Notes under the pieces: model-generated
Database searches by the model: none
Seen by the model: the letters and a program-made list of their open reading frames with translations, nothing else
What the model was told of the DNA's origin: nothing
Shown: in pieces, positions 41,748-50,820 of the stretch
How the letters are laid out: each line of letters begins with the position of its first letter
How positions within the stretch are numbered: position 1 is the first letter of the stretch
Assembly (NCBI RefSeq): GCF_003614185.1
Contig: NZ_KZ987724.1
Span: 4,997,878-5,061,877, forward strand
Direction: 5' to 3'
Source of the DNA: Paenibacillus aceti
GTDB taxonomy: Bacteria; Bacillota; Bacilli; Paenibacillales; Paenibacillaceae
DNA length: 64,000 nucleotides
Translations under genes and position numbers: made by a program

Positions 41748-42932
41748 TTACAAATTGAACGAATATTCCTCCTGCCGGGCAGCTGTATTCTGCCAATAAT
41801 CTAATATATCGTTAACGATGAGCTCCGCGGCCTTAGGCCTGCGGAGCTCATTTATTTTACTCCGGATCTCGCCCAGCTTCGCCTCATCGTCCAATAGAGT
41901 TATGACCTGCTCGGTGAGCTGCTTATAGTCATACGCAGTGCGGGCAATGCCCTTTTCTTGCAGGTATTTCGCATTATTACGCTCTTGCCCGGGCACCGGA
42001 CGGTACAGGAACATCGGCAGCCGACATTCCAGCGCTTCAGCCAGGGTAAGTCCGCCGGGCTTGGTAATGATGCAGTCGCTGGCTTTCATCAGGGTGGCAA
42101 TATCGTTGACATAGCCATATAAATATAAATCCGGATGGTCGCCCAGGGCCGCTCTTAGCCCGTTATACAATGCTGAGTTACGGCCGCAGACGGCAATGAC
42201 CTGTATGTTCTCCTCCTGCAGGAGTCGTTCGCAAATATGAATATTGTCCTGCATTACGCCAGCGGCGCCGCTCATCAGCAGAACGGTGCGCTTCCCGGGA
42301 TGGAGCTGTTCTAGCCTTGCCAGCGGGTGAGGCGCCTGCTGAGGAGGTGCGGTGGTCAGCTCAAGCTCAGTCTCGGAGAAGGCAGGCTGGATCGGAATAC
42401 CCGTAACCTGAATATGCGCTGCTGGGATACCGCGCGACTCAATCTGCTGCTTCAACTCTTCGGTAGCGACATAGTAGCGGTCAACATCGGGATGAATCCA
42501 GCGGCCGTGCAAATCGAAATCGGTGATGACATTGAACAAAGGGATAGATTTTCCGGTTCTTTTGAGCAATCTGGGCATGGTAAGCTGTGGGAAGGTATGG
42601 ATGACGATGTCGGGCTCGAACTGGTCGATGATCTGCTGCAGCTTGCGTACGCCGAGAGAATGGAGCAAGGAATGAAGAGGGTCTCCAGGCTGTAATTCCT
42701 TAGTGGAGTTATATAGCCAGCCGTATACCGAAGATAGTGATTTATAGCTGCGCATATATACGAATTTGGTGAATTCATTCAATAAAGGATGGGATTTGGC
42801 CATCAGGTCAAGCAGGACGACCTCATCGACTCCTTTGGCCTGCAAGCAGGCTTCAATAGCTTTGGAGGCGCGATAATGCCCGTCGCCATAGCTGGCAAAG
42901 AGGATGATGATTTTAGGCATTCTTGTGCTCAT
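41748..42932 (-). CDS. MGDG-synthase-type glycosyltransferase (GT28, UgtP-like)
   Basis: A 394-residue enzyme of the diacylglycerol glucosyl/galactosyltransferase group. N-terminal MGDG_synth domain opens with IILFASYGDGHYRASKAI (near 8) and contains HTFPQLTMPRLL (near 112) and VITDFDLHGRWIHP; the C-terminal GT-B half has the nucleotide-sugar site CIITKPGGLTLAEALECRLP (near 287). Builds glycolipids that serve as membrane lipids or lipoteichoic acid anchors. ATG start; ribosome site GGAGGAAA upstream. Single gene. Confidence 0.88.
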   Translation of the reverse strand: MSTRMPKIIILFASYGDGHYRASKAIEACLQAKGVDEVVLLDLMAKSHPLLNEFTKFVYMRSYKSLSSVYGWLYNSTKELQPGDPLHSLLHSLGVRKLQQIIDQFEPDIVIHTFPQLTMPRLLKRTGKSIPLFNVITDFDLHGRWIHPDVDRYYVATEELKQQIESRGIPAAHIQVTGIPIQPAFSETELELTTAPPQQAPHPLARLEQLHPGKRTVLLMSGAAGVMQDNIHICERLLQEENIQVIAVCGRNSALYNGLRAALGDHPDLYLYGYVNDIATLMKASDCIITKPGGLTLAEALECRLPMFLYRPVPGQERNNAKYLQEKGIARTAYDYKQLTEQVITLLDDEAKLGEIRSKINELRRPKAAELIVNDILDYWQNTAARQEEYSFNL

Positions 42933-43079
42933 GGATTATTTCCTCCGATCCAAGATTGGCAAGTTAATCATTTGCTGGGGTTAAGTATATTCTAACTTGA
43001 ACTTACTTTTATATTAACCTGTATTTGTTAAATAAATGAATGATTCATAAAAATAGGTATTTGGAAGAAAGCTGAAACA

Positions 43080-43333
43080 TGAAGCTGAATATGTTACAAT
43101 AGAATAGATAGGAGGTTTTTTCCAAATCATTGCACCGCGTAATGCTAACGGATACTGCAAGACGCTTTTCCACTGTTCTTGATCTAACGAGAGTCTCTTT
43201 GGGGCACACTAATCATAGTGTCAAACGAAAAGGTGGGAGCAAATTTCTGATTTAACTTCATGATTTTACAACCGTGCTTTCAGAGTTCTCAAGATCGGGG
43301 CATTTATTTCAAGCGTTCTGGGAGGGAATTAGT
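43080..43333 (+). other. Gene-free leader region
   Basis: Contains a TACAAT -10-like box near 43093 and a CACACTA/TAGTGT hairpin at about 43206-43223, but no coding frame. Probably the promoter and untranslated leader of the 62-residue gene that follows. Confidence 0.35.
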
Positions 43334-43522
43334 ATGGCTACAAAAGGTCATAATGAAGTGAAGGAAAGCTTGCGGGAGATGACCCGAATATTCAAACCAA
43401 AGGATCCGAAAAAGTTTGTGAAGGAATATGTCAAGAAGTATCGGATAATGGGGGGCTATGAGGAAGAACTAACTCTTATTGTTGAGAATGAGTTGGATAA
43501 ATTGGATTCGTCGGTATCCTGA
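43334..43522 (+). CDS. Small basic protein, unknown function
   Basis: A 62-residue cytosolic peptide from the ATG at 43334, with GGGAGGG 7 nt upstream; the longer frame from 43274 is not needed. Mostly helical and charged (EVKESLREMTRIFKPKDPKK, then VKEYVKKYRIMGGYEEEL). No known motif. A terminator follows. Confidence 0.7.
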   Translation: MATKGHNEVKESLREMTRIFKPKDPKKFVKEYVKKYRIMGGYEEELTLIVENELDKLDSSVS

Positions 43523-43577
43523 TATTACATATCAGGGGAAGTTATATGGCTTTTAATCAGGAATTCCTGAATATAAT

Positions 43578-43610
43578 CGTCCTGGCGGATAATAGCCGGG
43601 GCGTTTTTTT
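43578..43610 (+). terminator. Terminator after the 62-residue gene
   Basis: CGTCCTGGC (43578-43586) pairs with GCCGGGGCG (43595-43603), followed by seven T. Confidence 0.85.
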
Positions 43611-43661
43611 CTTCTATTCCAGGGGGGAGTTGGATCTCCACTTCATCCTTTATTGAGCGAT

Positions 43662-43852
43662 AGCTGCTGAAATACACTTATTTCTGGGAACAGGAAGTGA
43701 AACTAGAAAATAACTGTGTAAATACAACTATTTTCCGATAGACGCCTCAATTTAGAGAAAATCTGTGCGAATAGATGTATAAATACAGTTAAATCCTCTA
43801 TAGAGGGCATAAGCTATCAATATAGCTGTATATTTGCACTTATTATCTGGTT
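43662..43852. repeat. Intergenic repeat family 2, second copy (four units)
   Basis: Units AAATACACTTATT (43670), AAATACAACTATT (43720), AAATACAGTTAAAT (43781) and GTATATTTGCACTTATT (about 43828) recur every 50-61 bp, matching the copy at 31745-31950 in order and spacing. Overlaps only the spurious N-terminal extension of map. Confidence 0.65.
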
Positions 43853-43965
43853 TCCGTCAATGGGACGGGGAACGTAATGTAAAAGTAGTGTTTTCTATGG
43901 CTGGCTTGTACAGCTTCATATTTAAAATATTTCGAATTTATTCGGCAGAAAGGAAGTGCCTTGGT

Positions 43966-44715
43966 GTGAAGGTGAGCTTGAAATCGAAGGAGGAAATTGC
44001 AAAGATCAGGGAGGCAGGGGAGATTCTCGCTGATTGTCGTGCGAAAGCTGCTGAATTGATCGCTCCTGGAATTACGACTATGGAGATCGATGCTTTTGTG
44101 GAGAAATATCTCGCCGAGAGGGGGGCTACGCCGGAGCAGAAAGGGTATCGGGGCTTCCCCTTTGCTACCTGTGCTTCGGTGAATGAGGTGGTATGCCACG
44201 GGTTCCCGAACCATACCAAGCTGAAGGAGGGCGATATTCTCACGATCGATCTGGTTGTGAATAAGAAGGGCTGGCTGGCTGATTCGGCCTGGACATTCCC
44301 GGTTGGAGCGATAAGCGAAGAGGCGAAGCGGCTGATGAAGGTAACTGAGCAGGCTCTCTATGCGGGGATCGAGCAGGCGGTACCAGGGAACCGGATCGGG
44401 GATATCGGATACGCAGTTGGACGCTGTGCCGATAAGGCTGGAATGGGGATCGTGAAAGCGCTGATCGGACACGGGATCGGACGTAAGATGCATGAAGCGC
44501 CGGATGTGCCGAATTTCGGTCGGCCGCATAGTGGAATGATCATCAAGACCGGCATGGTGTTCACGATCGAGCCGATATTTACGCTCGGCGATAGCGGGGC
44601 GGTACTATGGGATGATGATGGCTGGACGATCCGCTCGGCGGATGGTACCTTGGGAGCCCACTTTGAACATACTTTGGCAGTTCTGGAAGATGGGCCAGTT
44701 ATTTTAACGAAATAA
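43966..44715 (+). CDS. map: Type I methionine aminopeptidase
   Basis: A 249-residue enzyme removing initiator methionine. Metal ligands: two aspartates in LTIDLVVNKKGWLADSAWTF (near 95-107), histidine in ALIGHGIGRKMHEAP (near 167), and glutamates in FTIEPIF and AHFEHTLAV. Start set at GTG 43966 with AGGAAG 9 nt upstream; the longer frame to 43834 overlaps repeat family 2 and would be far longer than the usual 250 residues. A duplicate of the ribosomal-cluster map is typical of Bacillota; here it is a single gene followed by a terminator. Confidence 0.95.
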   Translation: MKVSLKSKEEIAKIREAGEILADCRAKAAELIAPGITTMEIDAFVEKYLAERGATPEQKGYRGFPFATCASVNEVVCHGFPNHTKLKEGDILTIDLVVNKKGWLADSAWTFPVGAISEEAKRLMKVTEQALYAGIEQAVPGNRIGDIGYAVGRCADKAGMGIVKALIGHGIGRKMHEAPDVPNFGRPHSGMIIKTGMVFTIEPIFTLGDSGAVLWDDDGWTIRSADGTLGAHFEHTLAVLEDGPVILTK

Positions 44716-44736
44716 GAATTGCTGGAATTTGCGAAA

Positions 44737-44760
44737 AGAGAGCGAAAGCTCTCTTTTTTA
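44737..44760 (+). terminator. Terminator of map
   Basis: AGAGAGC (44737-44743), GAAA loop, GCTCTCT then TTTTT. Confidence 0.9.
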
Positions 44761-44884
44761 ATACAATTTTCAAACAATGTTAAATGAAATGTCAAATATG
44801 TCGAAATTGTATCAGAGCGGTTAATGGGTGTGTTGTAGCTTGCTGGGAACAAGTTGATCCGGTTCGTTCCGTCGCCTGTAAACG

Positions 44885-44979
44885 TTGACAAACATTGATA
44901 CAATGCGTATTTTATAAATTTTGAACATTTTGTGAACTACCCCCGATTCATTGACAAAAGATGGGTTCAATCATATATT
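44885..44979 (+). promoter_or_regulatory. Tandem promoters of the caa3 oxidase operon
   Basis: P1: TTGACA (44885-44890), 17 bp, TATTTT (44908-44913). P2: TTGACA (44951-44956), 17 bp, TATATT (44974-44979). Between them TTTTGTGAAC resembles a ResD-type half site. About 125 bp of untranslated leader lies between P2 and ctaC. Confidence 0.75.
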
Positions 44980-45104
44980 TAATAGGTGATTGTTATAATT
45001 GACAATGGTATGTGGTTGTGCTAGGTATTAGGACTTATTTGCTAGAAATGCAACATCTTTGTACTTGTACATATTGGGAGAAAACGTAAAGTGGGGTAGA
45101 TCAA

Positions 45105-46166
45105 ATGATGAAACCTGGAAAGGCTTTAAAACGGCTTATTCCCCTGTTCTTCGGTATTTCGCTCTTGCTCTCCGGATGTGGCCGGGAGGATCTGTCTGCA
45201 CTTAGGCCGCAAGGGCCGGTTGCGGAGGGGCAGCTCGGTCTGATTAAGCTGGCGATTTCTATCATGGTCGGCGTTATGATCGTCGTCTTTGGCATCGCCG
45301 CCTATGTCATCATCAGATATCGTCGTAAGCCGGGACAGAACGGTATCCCTAAGCAAGTGGAAGGGAGCCTGAAGCTGGAGATTATCTGGACGGCCATACC
45401 TCTATTACTGGTATTGATCCTGGGGATTGCCACGGTTCAGAAGGTATTCGCCTTCGGGGAGGATTACTCTCAGGATAAGAATGCGGTAAGAGTCGATGTA
45501 ACCTCCCATTTGTTCTGGTGGGAATTCAGCTATCCGGATTACGGGGTGACGACAGCCCAGGACATGATTATTCCAGCTGGCAAGAAGATTGCTCTGAAAT
45601 TAAGAACGGCTGACGTGCTCCACTCCTTCTGGGTACCTGCTCTTGCTGGTAAGACGGATACGAATACGGACGGAACGGTGAACAAGGCCTGGATCGAAGC
45701 GAGCAAGGAAGGCGTATACCTGGGGAAATGCGCTGAGCTCTGCGGACCGTCTCACGCATTTATGGAATTCAAGGTGAAGGCGGTCAGTGAGGAATCATTT
45801 AATAAGTGGATCGAGGAGATGAAGGCTCCGGCTGTACTACCTGAGGACCCTGCCGTTGCCGAAGTATTCAGGAATCAGTGCCTGACTTGTCATGCGGTCG
45901 GCGATCAAGGCGGACCTATAGCGCCGAACCTGACCGGGATTGGAAGTAGGGAGACGATCGCCAGTATTTTGCTGAATGAAGAGGGGGTCGGCAAACCTGG
46001 AGATGACAGGAAGCCGATCAAGGACAATCTGGTCGAATGGATGAAGGACCCGCAAGCCGTGAAGCCGGGCAATACGATGCCTTCGCCTAAGGAAGACTTG
46101 GGACTGACGGATGATCAGATCGAAGCGATCGCCCAGTATCTGGCGGATTATAAATTATCTTATTGA
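45105..46166 (+). CDS. ctaC: Cytochrome c oxidase subunit II with fused cytochrome c (caa3 type)
   Basis: A 353-residue membrane lipoprotein. Lipobox LLSGC near residue 25, two helices (about 45-70 and 90-110), then the CuA domain with GKCAELCGPSHAFMEF (near 206) and the upstream HSFWVPALAGK. The C-terminal cytochrome c domain has the haem motif CLTCHAVG (near 259) and a methionine ligand in GNTMPSP. Receives electrons from cytochrome c or menaquinol chain and passes them to subunit I. ATG start (45105 or 45108). First gene of ctaCDEF. Confidence 0.97.
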   Translation: MMKPGKALKRLIPLFFGISLLLSGCGREDLSALRPQGPVAEGQLGLIKLAISIMVGVMIVVFGIAAYVIIRYRRKPGQNGIPKQVEGSLKLEIIWTAIPLLLVLILGIATVQKVFAFGEDYSQDKNAVRVDVTSHLFWWEFSYPDYGVTTAQDMIIPAGKKIALKLRTADVLHSFWVPALAGKTDTNTDGTVNKAWIEASKEGVYLGKCAELCGPSHAFMEFKVKAVSEESFNKWIEEMKAPAVLPEDPAVAEVFRNQCLTCHAVGDQGGPIAPNLTGIGSRETIASILLNEEGVGKPGDDRKPIKDNLVEWMKDPQAVKPGNTMPSPKEDLGLTDDQIEAIAQYLADYKLSY

Positions 46167-46230
46167 TCTAGCGCCTCTTCAGGCATGAACGGCAATTCTA
46201 AGGCAAAGGAACTTAAAGGGGGTACAAACC

Positions 46231-48120
46231 TTGGCTCACGCTCATTCTGTTAAGCGGTACAAGGGATTGATGGACTGGTTAACTACAGTCGATCACAAGA
46301 AAATCGCTGTTCTGTATTTGATCGCAGGTGCTTTCTTCTTTGGAATAGGTGGGATAGAAGCGCTGCTGATCCGGATACAGCTCTACAAACCGATGAATAA
46401 CTTTGTGACGGCGCAGCAGTTCAATGAATTGATTACGATGCACGGGACGACGATGATTTTCCTCGGGGTTATGCCAGTCATCTTCGCGTTGATGAATGCG
46501 GTGATTCCGCTGCAGATCGGTGCGCGCGACGTAGCGTTCCCGTTCCTTAACTCACTCGGCTTCTGGACCTTTCTGTTCGGTGGCTTGCTGCTCAATCTTA
46601 GCTGGTTTATAGGCGGCGCTCCGGATGTGGGCTGGACCGCATATACTCCACTGTCTTCGACGACCTATAGCTTGACGCACGGCGTTGATTTCTACACCAT
46701 CGGCCTGCAGATCGCCGGTCTCGGTACATTGATCGGGGGGATCAACTTCCTCGCCACCATCATTACGATGCGTGCGCCGGGGATGACGTATATGCGGATG
46801 CCACTGTTCACCTGGACGACGTTCGTCACCTCAGCGATGATCCTGTTCGCCTTCCCGGCGGTAACCGTAGGTCTCGTACTGCTGACCTTTGACCGCATCC
46901 TGGGAGCGAATTTCTTCGATGTCGGTGCTGGCGGTAACCCGGTGCTATGGCAGCATATCTTCTGGATCTTCGGACATCCCGAAGTATATATTCTGATTCT
47001 GCCGGCTTTCGGTATCATATCCGAGGTCGTGAGTACATTCTCGCGCAAGCGTCTGTTCGGTTACAGCTCGATGGTATTCGCCACGATCCTGATCGCCTTC
47101 CTCGGCTTCATGGTCTGGGCTCACCATATGTTCACCACCGGACTTGGGCCGGTGGCCAACGCGTTGTTCTCGATTGCGACGATGCTAATTGCCGTTCCGA
47201 CCGGGATCAAGATCTTCAACTGGCTGTTTACGATGTGGGGCGGTCAGATTCGCTTTACCACGGCGAACCTGTTCGCCGTTGGATTTATTCCAACCTTCGT
47301 TATGGGCGGTGTCACCGGCGTCATGCTGGCTTCGGCCCCGGCGGACTATCAATATCATGATACTTACTTCGTCGTCGCTCACTTCCACTATGTTATCGTG
47401 GGAGGGCTCGTCTTGGGCTTGTTCGCAGGGCTTCACTATTGGTGGCCGAAGATGTTCGGACGGTTGCTTAACGAGAAGCTGGGCAAGCTGGAATTCTGGA
47501 CCTTTATTATCGGTTTCCAAATGACTTTCTTCGTTCAGCATTTCCTTGGATTGATCGGCATGCAGCGCCGCGTATTTACCTATTTGCCGAACCAGGGCTT
47601 TGATCTGATGAACCTGATCAGTACGATCGGTGCCTTCCTTATGGGCGTCGGGGTTATTGTACTCCTGATCAATATCGGAATTACTGCGCGCAAGCCGAAG
47701 GGTGTCGCGAATGATCCGTGGGAAGATGGGCGTACGCTGGAGTGGACGATCTCTTCGCCTCCGCCGGAATATAACTTCAAGCAAATTCCGCTCGTTCGTG
47801 GGCTGGATGCTTTCTGGAAAGAGAAGATGGCGGGCAATAAGGAGATGACCCCGGCTGAGCCGGTCGGTTCGATCCATATGCCGTCGCCGACGATTCTACC
47901 GTTCATCATGTCGGTCGGACTGTTCATCGCCGGTCTCGGGTTTATGTTCACGAGCGATGATTTCGGGAATAGCTTCATGAACTTTATTTTTAATAATTAT
48001 ATTGTTACAGGCCTCGGCCTTGCGATTACGCTCGGAAGTATGCTGGTGCGTTCGCTCTATGATGATCACGGCTGGCATATCGAACCATCTGAATTGAATG
48101 AGAAGGGGGTAAAGGCATGA
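46231..48120 (+). CDS. ctaD: Cytochrome c oxidase subunit I
   Basis: A 629-residue catalytic subunit with twelve or more helices. Haem and copper ligands sit in the conserved blocks LITMHGTTMIF, WQHIFWIFGHPEVYILILPAFG (split view: HPEVY holds the His-Tyr cross-link pair), WAHHMFTTG and YHDTYFVVAHFHYV. Reduces oxygen to water and pumps protons. TTG start with AAAGGGGG 8 nt upstream. Overlaps ctaE by 4 bp. Confidence 0.98.
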   Translation: MAHAHSVKRYKGLMDWLTTVDHKKIAVLYLIAGAFFFGIGGIEALLIRIQLYKPMNNFVTAQQFNELITMHGTTMIFLGVMPVIFALMNAVIPLQIGARDVAFPFLNSLGFWTFLFGGLLLNLSWFIGGAPDVGWTAYTPLSSTTYSLTHGVDFYTIGLQIAGLGTLIGGINFLATIITMRAPGMTYMRMPLFTWTTFVTSAMILFAFPAVTVGLVLLTFDRILGANFFDVGAGGNPVLWQHIFWIFGHPEVYILILPAFGIISEVVSTFSRKRLFGYSSMVFATILIAFLGFMVWAHHMFTTGLGPVANALFSIATMLIAVPTGIKIFNWLFTMWGGQIRFTTANLFAVGFIPTFVMGGVTGVMLASAPADYQYHDTYFVVAHFHYVIVGGLVLGLFAGLHYWWPKMFGRLLNEKLGKLEFWTFIIGFQMTFFVQHFLGLIGMQRRVFTYLPNQGFDLMNLISTIGAFLMGVGVIVLLINIGITARKPKGVANDPWEDGRTLEWTISSPPPEYNFKQIPLVRGLDAFWKEKMAGNKEMTPAEPVGSIHMPSPTILPFIMSVGLFIAGLGFMFTSDDFGNSFMNFIFNNYIVTGLGLAITLGSMLVRSLYDDHGWHIEPSELNEKGVKA

Positions 48121-48743
48121 CGACACCTCACCCAGAGCAAGCTTCCGGTGTCCTTCCTCATGAACTGGAGAAGGCTACGCAAGAAGGCCGCAATAAAGTG
48201 ATTGGCTTCTGGCTCTTCCTGGGCGGAGAAGCTGTATTGTTCGGCACGCTGTTCGCAACCTTCCTTACGCTTCGGAATCAGGTGGCAGATGGCCCGTCGG
48301 CCAGTGAATTATTCAGTCTGCCGATGATTGGTGTTACCACTTTAATCCTGCTAGTAAGCAGCTTGACGAGTGTATTCGCTGTACAGGCGATGCATCGCGG
48401 TGATCGCAATGTTCTCGCCCGATGGCTCGGAATTACCGTCTTGCTGGGACTCGCATTTCTGGTGCTAGAGATTTATGAGTTCTACGAGTATATGGTACAT
48501 GAAAATTACAGCATGACGACAAGTGCATTCAGTTCCGCTTTCTATACGCTAGTGGGTTTTCACGGAGCGCACGTCTTGTTCGGAATCCTGTGGATTTCGA
48601 TCCTGATCGGACAGCTATTCAAAAAAGGGCTGAACGTAGTTACCGCTCCGAAGATTTACGTATCAGCGATGTATTGGCATTTTATCGACGTCGTGTGGGT
48701 ATTCATCTTCACCGTAGTATACCTGCTTGGAAAGGTGGTATGA
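48117..48743 (+). CDS. ctaE: Cytochrome c oxidase subunit III
   Basis: A 208-residue membrane subunit with five helices and the family blocks IGFWLFLGGEAVLFGTLFAT (residues 25-44) and GFHGAHVLFGILW / YWHFIDVVWVFIFTVVYLLG. Stabilises subunit I and its proton path. Starts within the end of ctaD (ATGA overlap), so translation is coupled. Confidence 0.97.
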   Translation: MTTPHPEQASGVLPHELEKATQEGRNKVIGFWLFLGGEAVLFGTLFATFLTLRNQVADGPSASELFSLPMIGVTTLILLVSSLTSVFAVQAMHRGDRNVLARWLGITVLLGLAFLVLEIYEFYEYMVHENYSMTTSAFSSAFYTLVGFHGAHVLFGILWISILIGQLFKKGLNVVTAPKIYVSAMYWHFIDVVWVFIFTVVYLLGKVV

Positions 48744-48747
48744 TGGC

Positions 48748-49068
48748 ATGACGATTCAAGATTCGGATAGCGGCACCACGATTAAGCGACGGCACCGCCA
48801 GGAAGGACCGCAGAAGCACGTCATCGCTTTTATTTTTTCCATCGTTCTGACGATGATTGCCTTCGCTTCGGTATTAGCGGGCGGAGTCAATATCGCTTTT
48901 ACTGTAATGCTGCTGCTGGTCATGGCCGTGCTTCAGGTGCTCGTGCAGCTCGGTTACTGGATGCATCTTAAGGATAAGGGGCATATGATCCCGATTTTGT
49001 TCATGGCTGGCGGATTCTTTGTGGCAAGTTTGTCAATTATCGCCGCACTATACTGGATGTGGTGGTAG
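48748..49068 (+). CDS. ctaF: Cytochrome c oxidase subunit IV (CtaF type)
   Basis: A 106-residue subunit with three hydrophobic helices (about residues 22-42, 48-68 and 78-104) and the GYWMHLKDKGHMIPILFM block. The ATG at 48748 has AAAGGTGG 9 nt upstream and is preferred to a frame starting inside ctaE. Last structural gene of the oxidase, followed by a terminator. Confidence 0.93.
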   Translation: MTIQDSDSGTTIKRRHRQEGPQKHVIAFIFSIVLTMIAFASVLAGGVNIAFTVMLLLVMAVLQVLVQLGYWMHLKDKGHMIPILFMAGGFFVASLSIIAALYWMWW

Positions 49069-49078
49069 GAAATATAGG

Positions 49079-49106
49079 AGAGGGCTTGATTCCAAGCCCT
49101 CTTTTT
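49079..49106 (+). terminator. Terminator of ctaCDEF
   Basis: AGAGGGCTTG (49079-49088) pairs with CAAGCCCTCT (49093-49102), followed by TTTTT (A at the left end also suits read-through reduction). Confidence 0.9.
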
Positions 49107-49135
49107 ATGTATAAATATTAAAGGGAGTATGATAT

Positions 49136-49249
49136 ATGTCATACATAGGAAATGGAAATGAGGATCGCCTGGACGACAGGCTTGTTAAAGTAAATGTTCA
49201 TCATATAGTCAGAATCGAAGTCTCCGGGAAGGAGGGGTTCATGTGCTAG
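49136..49249 (+). CDS. Possible leader peptide overlapping ctaG
   Basis: A 37-codon frame, MSYIGNGNEDRLDDRLVKV followed by NVHHIVRIEVSGKEGFMC, begins with an ATG 8 nt after AAAGGGAG and ends at a TAG that overlaps the ctaG start region (GTG 49243). The arrangement would couple translation. It starts inside a GTATGA/TCATAC palindrome (49127-49144). Coding status rests only on the ribosome site and overlap. Confidence 0.35.
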   Translation: MSYIGNGNEDRLDDRLVKVNVHHIVRIEVSGKEGFMC

Positions 49250-50172
49250 GGTTAGAATATTTTACATTTACACAGGTGTGGAGCCCGGTGGTGTTGTCGC
49301 TTGTCCTGCTTACTGTGGCGGGTTATTTCATCTTGACGGGGCCGCTTAGTGACAAGTATGGGCAAGGAGAGAAGGTGTCCCTCAATCGGAAGCTGTTATT
49401 CCTGTTAGGACTTGCATTACTCTATATGGCTCAAGGCGGGCCGGTTGAACTGCTCGGTCATATTATGTTCAGCTTTCATATGATCAGTATGGCGCTCTCG
49501 TACTTGCTGGCACCTCCGCTATTGATGCTCGGCATCCCGACCTGGGTGTGGAGAGCGATGGTGGCTTTGCTCCGCAGGAGTCCGCTGCGCAGACTCAAAT
49601 TTCTGATTCATCCCGTTGTGGCGGCGCTTGTGTTCAACGGTTTATTCTCTTTCTATCATATTCCCGTTGTTCACGATTACGTCATGCTTCATTTTGGCGT
49701 GCATCGCTTGTATTATATCGTCTTGTTCATCGCGGCAGCGCTGATGTGGTGGACATTAGTCAATCCTTTGCCGGATATGTCGGCAGGGAAGGGTGTCAAG
49801 AAAGTCGGTTTTATTTTTCTCAATATGGTGCTGCTCACCCCGGCGTGCGGATTAATTATGTTCGCTAAGGACCCGATGTATGCGACCTATAGCGATCCGA
49901 TCGTGTGGTCTAGAGCGATGGGGTATTGCATCCCGGGCGATACATCGATGCTGCTGACCCAGTTCGGAGGTCCGGAGTTCTTCGGCTATCTGGAGCCGGT
50001 GGTCGATCAGCAGGTGGGCGGGATTCTAATGAAGTTCATTCAGGAGATTATCTTCGCTTCGATGCTGGCTTTTGTGTTCTATCATTGGTACAGACAAGAG
50101 AATCGTGGAGAGGATGACGAGGAAATCCTGAAGGAGACCTATGCTTCCTCAAGTGAGCTGAAGCAAATATAA
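49243..50172 (+). CDS. ctaG: CtaG-type cytochrome c oxidase assembly factor
   Basis: A 309-residue membrane protein with about seven helices, of the caa3_CtaG family needed for formation of active caa3 oxidase, probably in copper delivery. Family blocks: GHIMFSFHMISMALSYLLAP near 72-91, FYHIPVVHDYVM near 134, and a MKFIQEIIFASMLAFVFYHW near the end. GTG start with AAGGAGGGG 5-8 nt upstream. Followed 30 bp later by the DUF420 gene. Confidence 0.93.
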   Translation: MLGLEYFTFTQVWSPVVLSLVLLTVAGYFILTGPLSDKYGQGEKVSLNRKLLFLLGLALLYMAQGGPVELLGHIMFSFHMISMALSYLLAPPLLMLGIPTWVWRAMVALLRRSPLRRLKFLIHPVVAALVFNGLFSFYHIPVVHDYVMLHFGVHRLYYIVLFIAAALMWWTLVNPLPDMSAGKGVKKVGFIFLNMVLLTPACGLIMFAKDPMYATYSDPIVWSRAMGYCIPGDTSMLLTQFGGPEFFGYLEPVVDQQVGGILMKFIQEIIFASMLAFVFYHWYRQENRGEDDEEILKETYASSSELKQI

Positions 50173-50201
50173 GTGGAATGAAAGCAGGAGGATGGATAGT
50201 C

Positions 50202-50666
50202 ATGGACGTTTTCACATTATTTCCGACGATCAGTACAACGTTCATCGTTATTAGCGCCGTACTGGTTGCTATCGGCTGGGCCTTGATTATTAAGGGGAAG
50301 CGCGGAGCACACAAGAAGACGATGATTGCGGCAGCTGTCGCGGCATTGCTATTTTTTATCGTTTATATGTCACGAACGGTATTTATCGGCAACACTTCAT
50401 GGGGAGGACCGGATAATCTGAAGGTGTACTACCATATCTTCCTAGTCTTCCATATCGTTCTCGCTACCGTGGCTGCAGTATTCGGGATTACGACATTGGT
50501 GCTCGGGTTCAAGGAGAAGTATGCCAAGCATCGCAAATGGGGCCGCACGACGTCGGTCATCTGGTTCTTCACAGCAATTACCGGAGTAGCGGTGTATGTG
50601 CTGCTGTACATCATGTACCCAGGCGGACATACGAAGCCGGTATGGGAAGTTATATTGGGCGCTTGA
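50202..50666 (+). CDS. DUF420 membrane protein (YozB-like)
   Basis: A 154-residue protein with four helices (residues about 8-30, 41-60, 78-102 and 120-145) and DUF420 marks: GKRGAHKKTMIAAAVAALLF, YMSRTVFIGNTSWGG and YHIFLVFHIVLATVAAV. Family members are linked to cytochrome oxidase assembly by gene neighbourhood, as here after ctaG. Start moved to ATG 50202 because AGGAGG lies 11 nt upstream; the ATG at 50178 precedes that site. Confidence 0.88.
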   Translation: MDVFTLFPTISTTFIVISAVLVAIGWALIIKGKRGAHKKTMIAAAVAALLFFIVYMSRTVFIGNTSWGGPDNLKVYYHIFLVFHIVLATVAAVFGITTLVLGFKEKYAKHRKWGRTTSVIWFFTAITGVAVYVLLYIMYPGGHTKPVWEVILGA

Positions 50667-50694
50667 TCTGGCATAGATTAGAGCGTAATGTGCG

Positions 50695-50724
50695 AAAGCC
50701 AACCTGAGTAGGGTTGGCTTTTTT
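50695..50724 (+). terminator. Terminator of ctaG-DUF420
   Basis: AAGCCAACC pairs with GGGTTGGCTT around TGAGTA, followed by TTTT. Confidence 0.9.
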
Positions 50725-50820
50725 GGTATGCGCCGCTATCATTGCGGAATTCCTGCATATTTGCAGGCTTTGGCGGAACCTGGGCATCAACAGTGAATTG
50801 TAGCTTACTCTAACGTGCGG

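Noticed and set aside
43834-43965. N-terminal extension of map
   Set aside because: It overlaps repeat family 2 and would make the enzyme much longer than the family; a ribosome site supports GTG 43966.
44885-44910. Overlapping TTGACA...TACAAT pair at short spacing
   Set aside because: Only 8 bp apart; the pair with TATTTT at 17 bp is the plausible promoter.
47185-47877. 230-residue minus-strand frame over ctaD
   Set aside because: Antisense shadow of a highly conserved gene; no ribosome site or family features.
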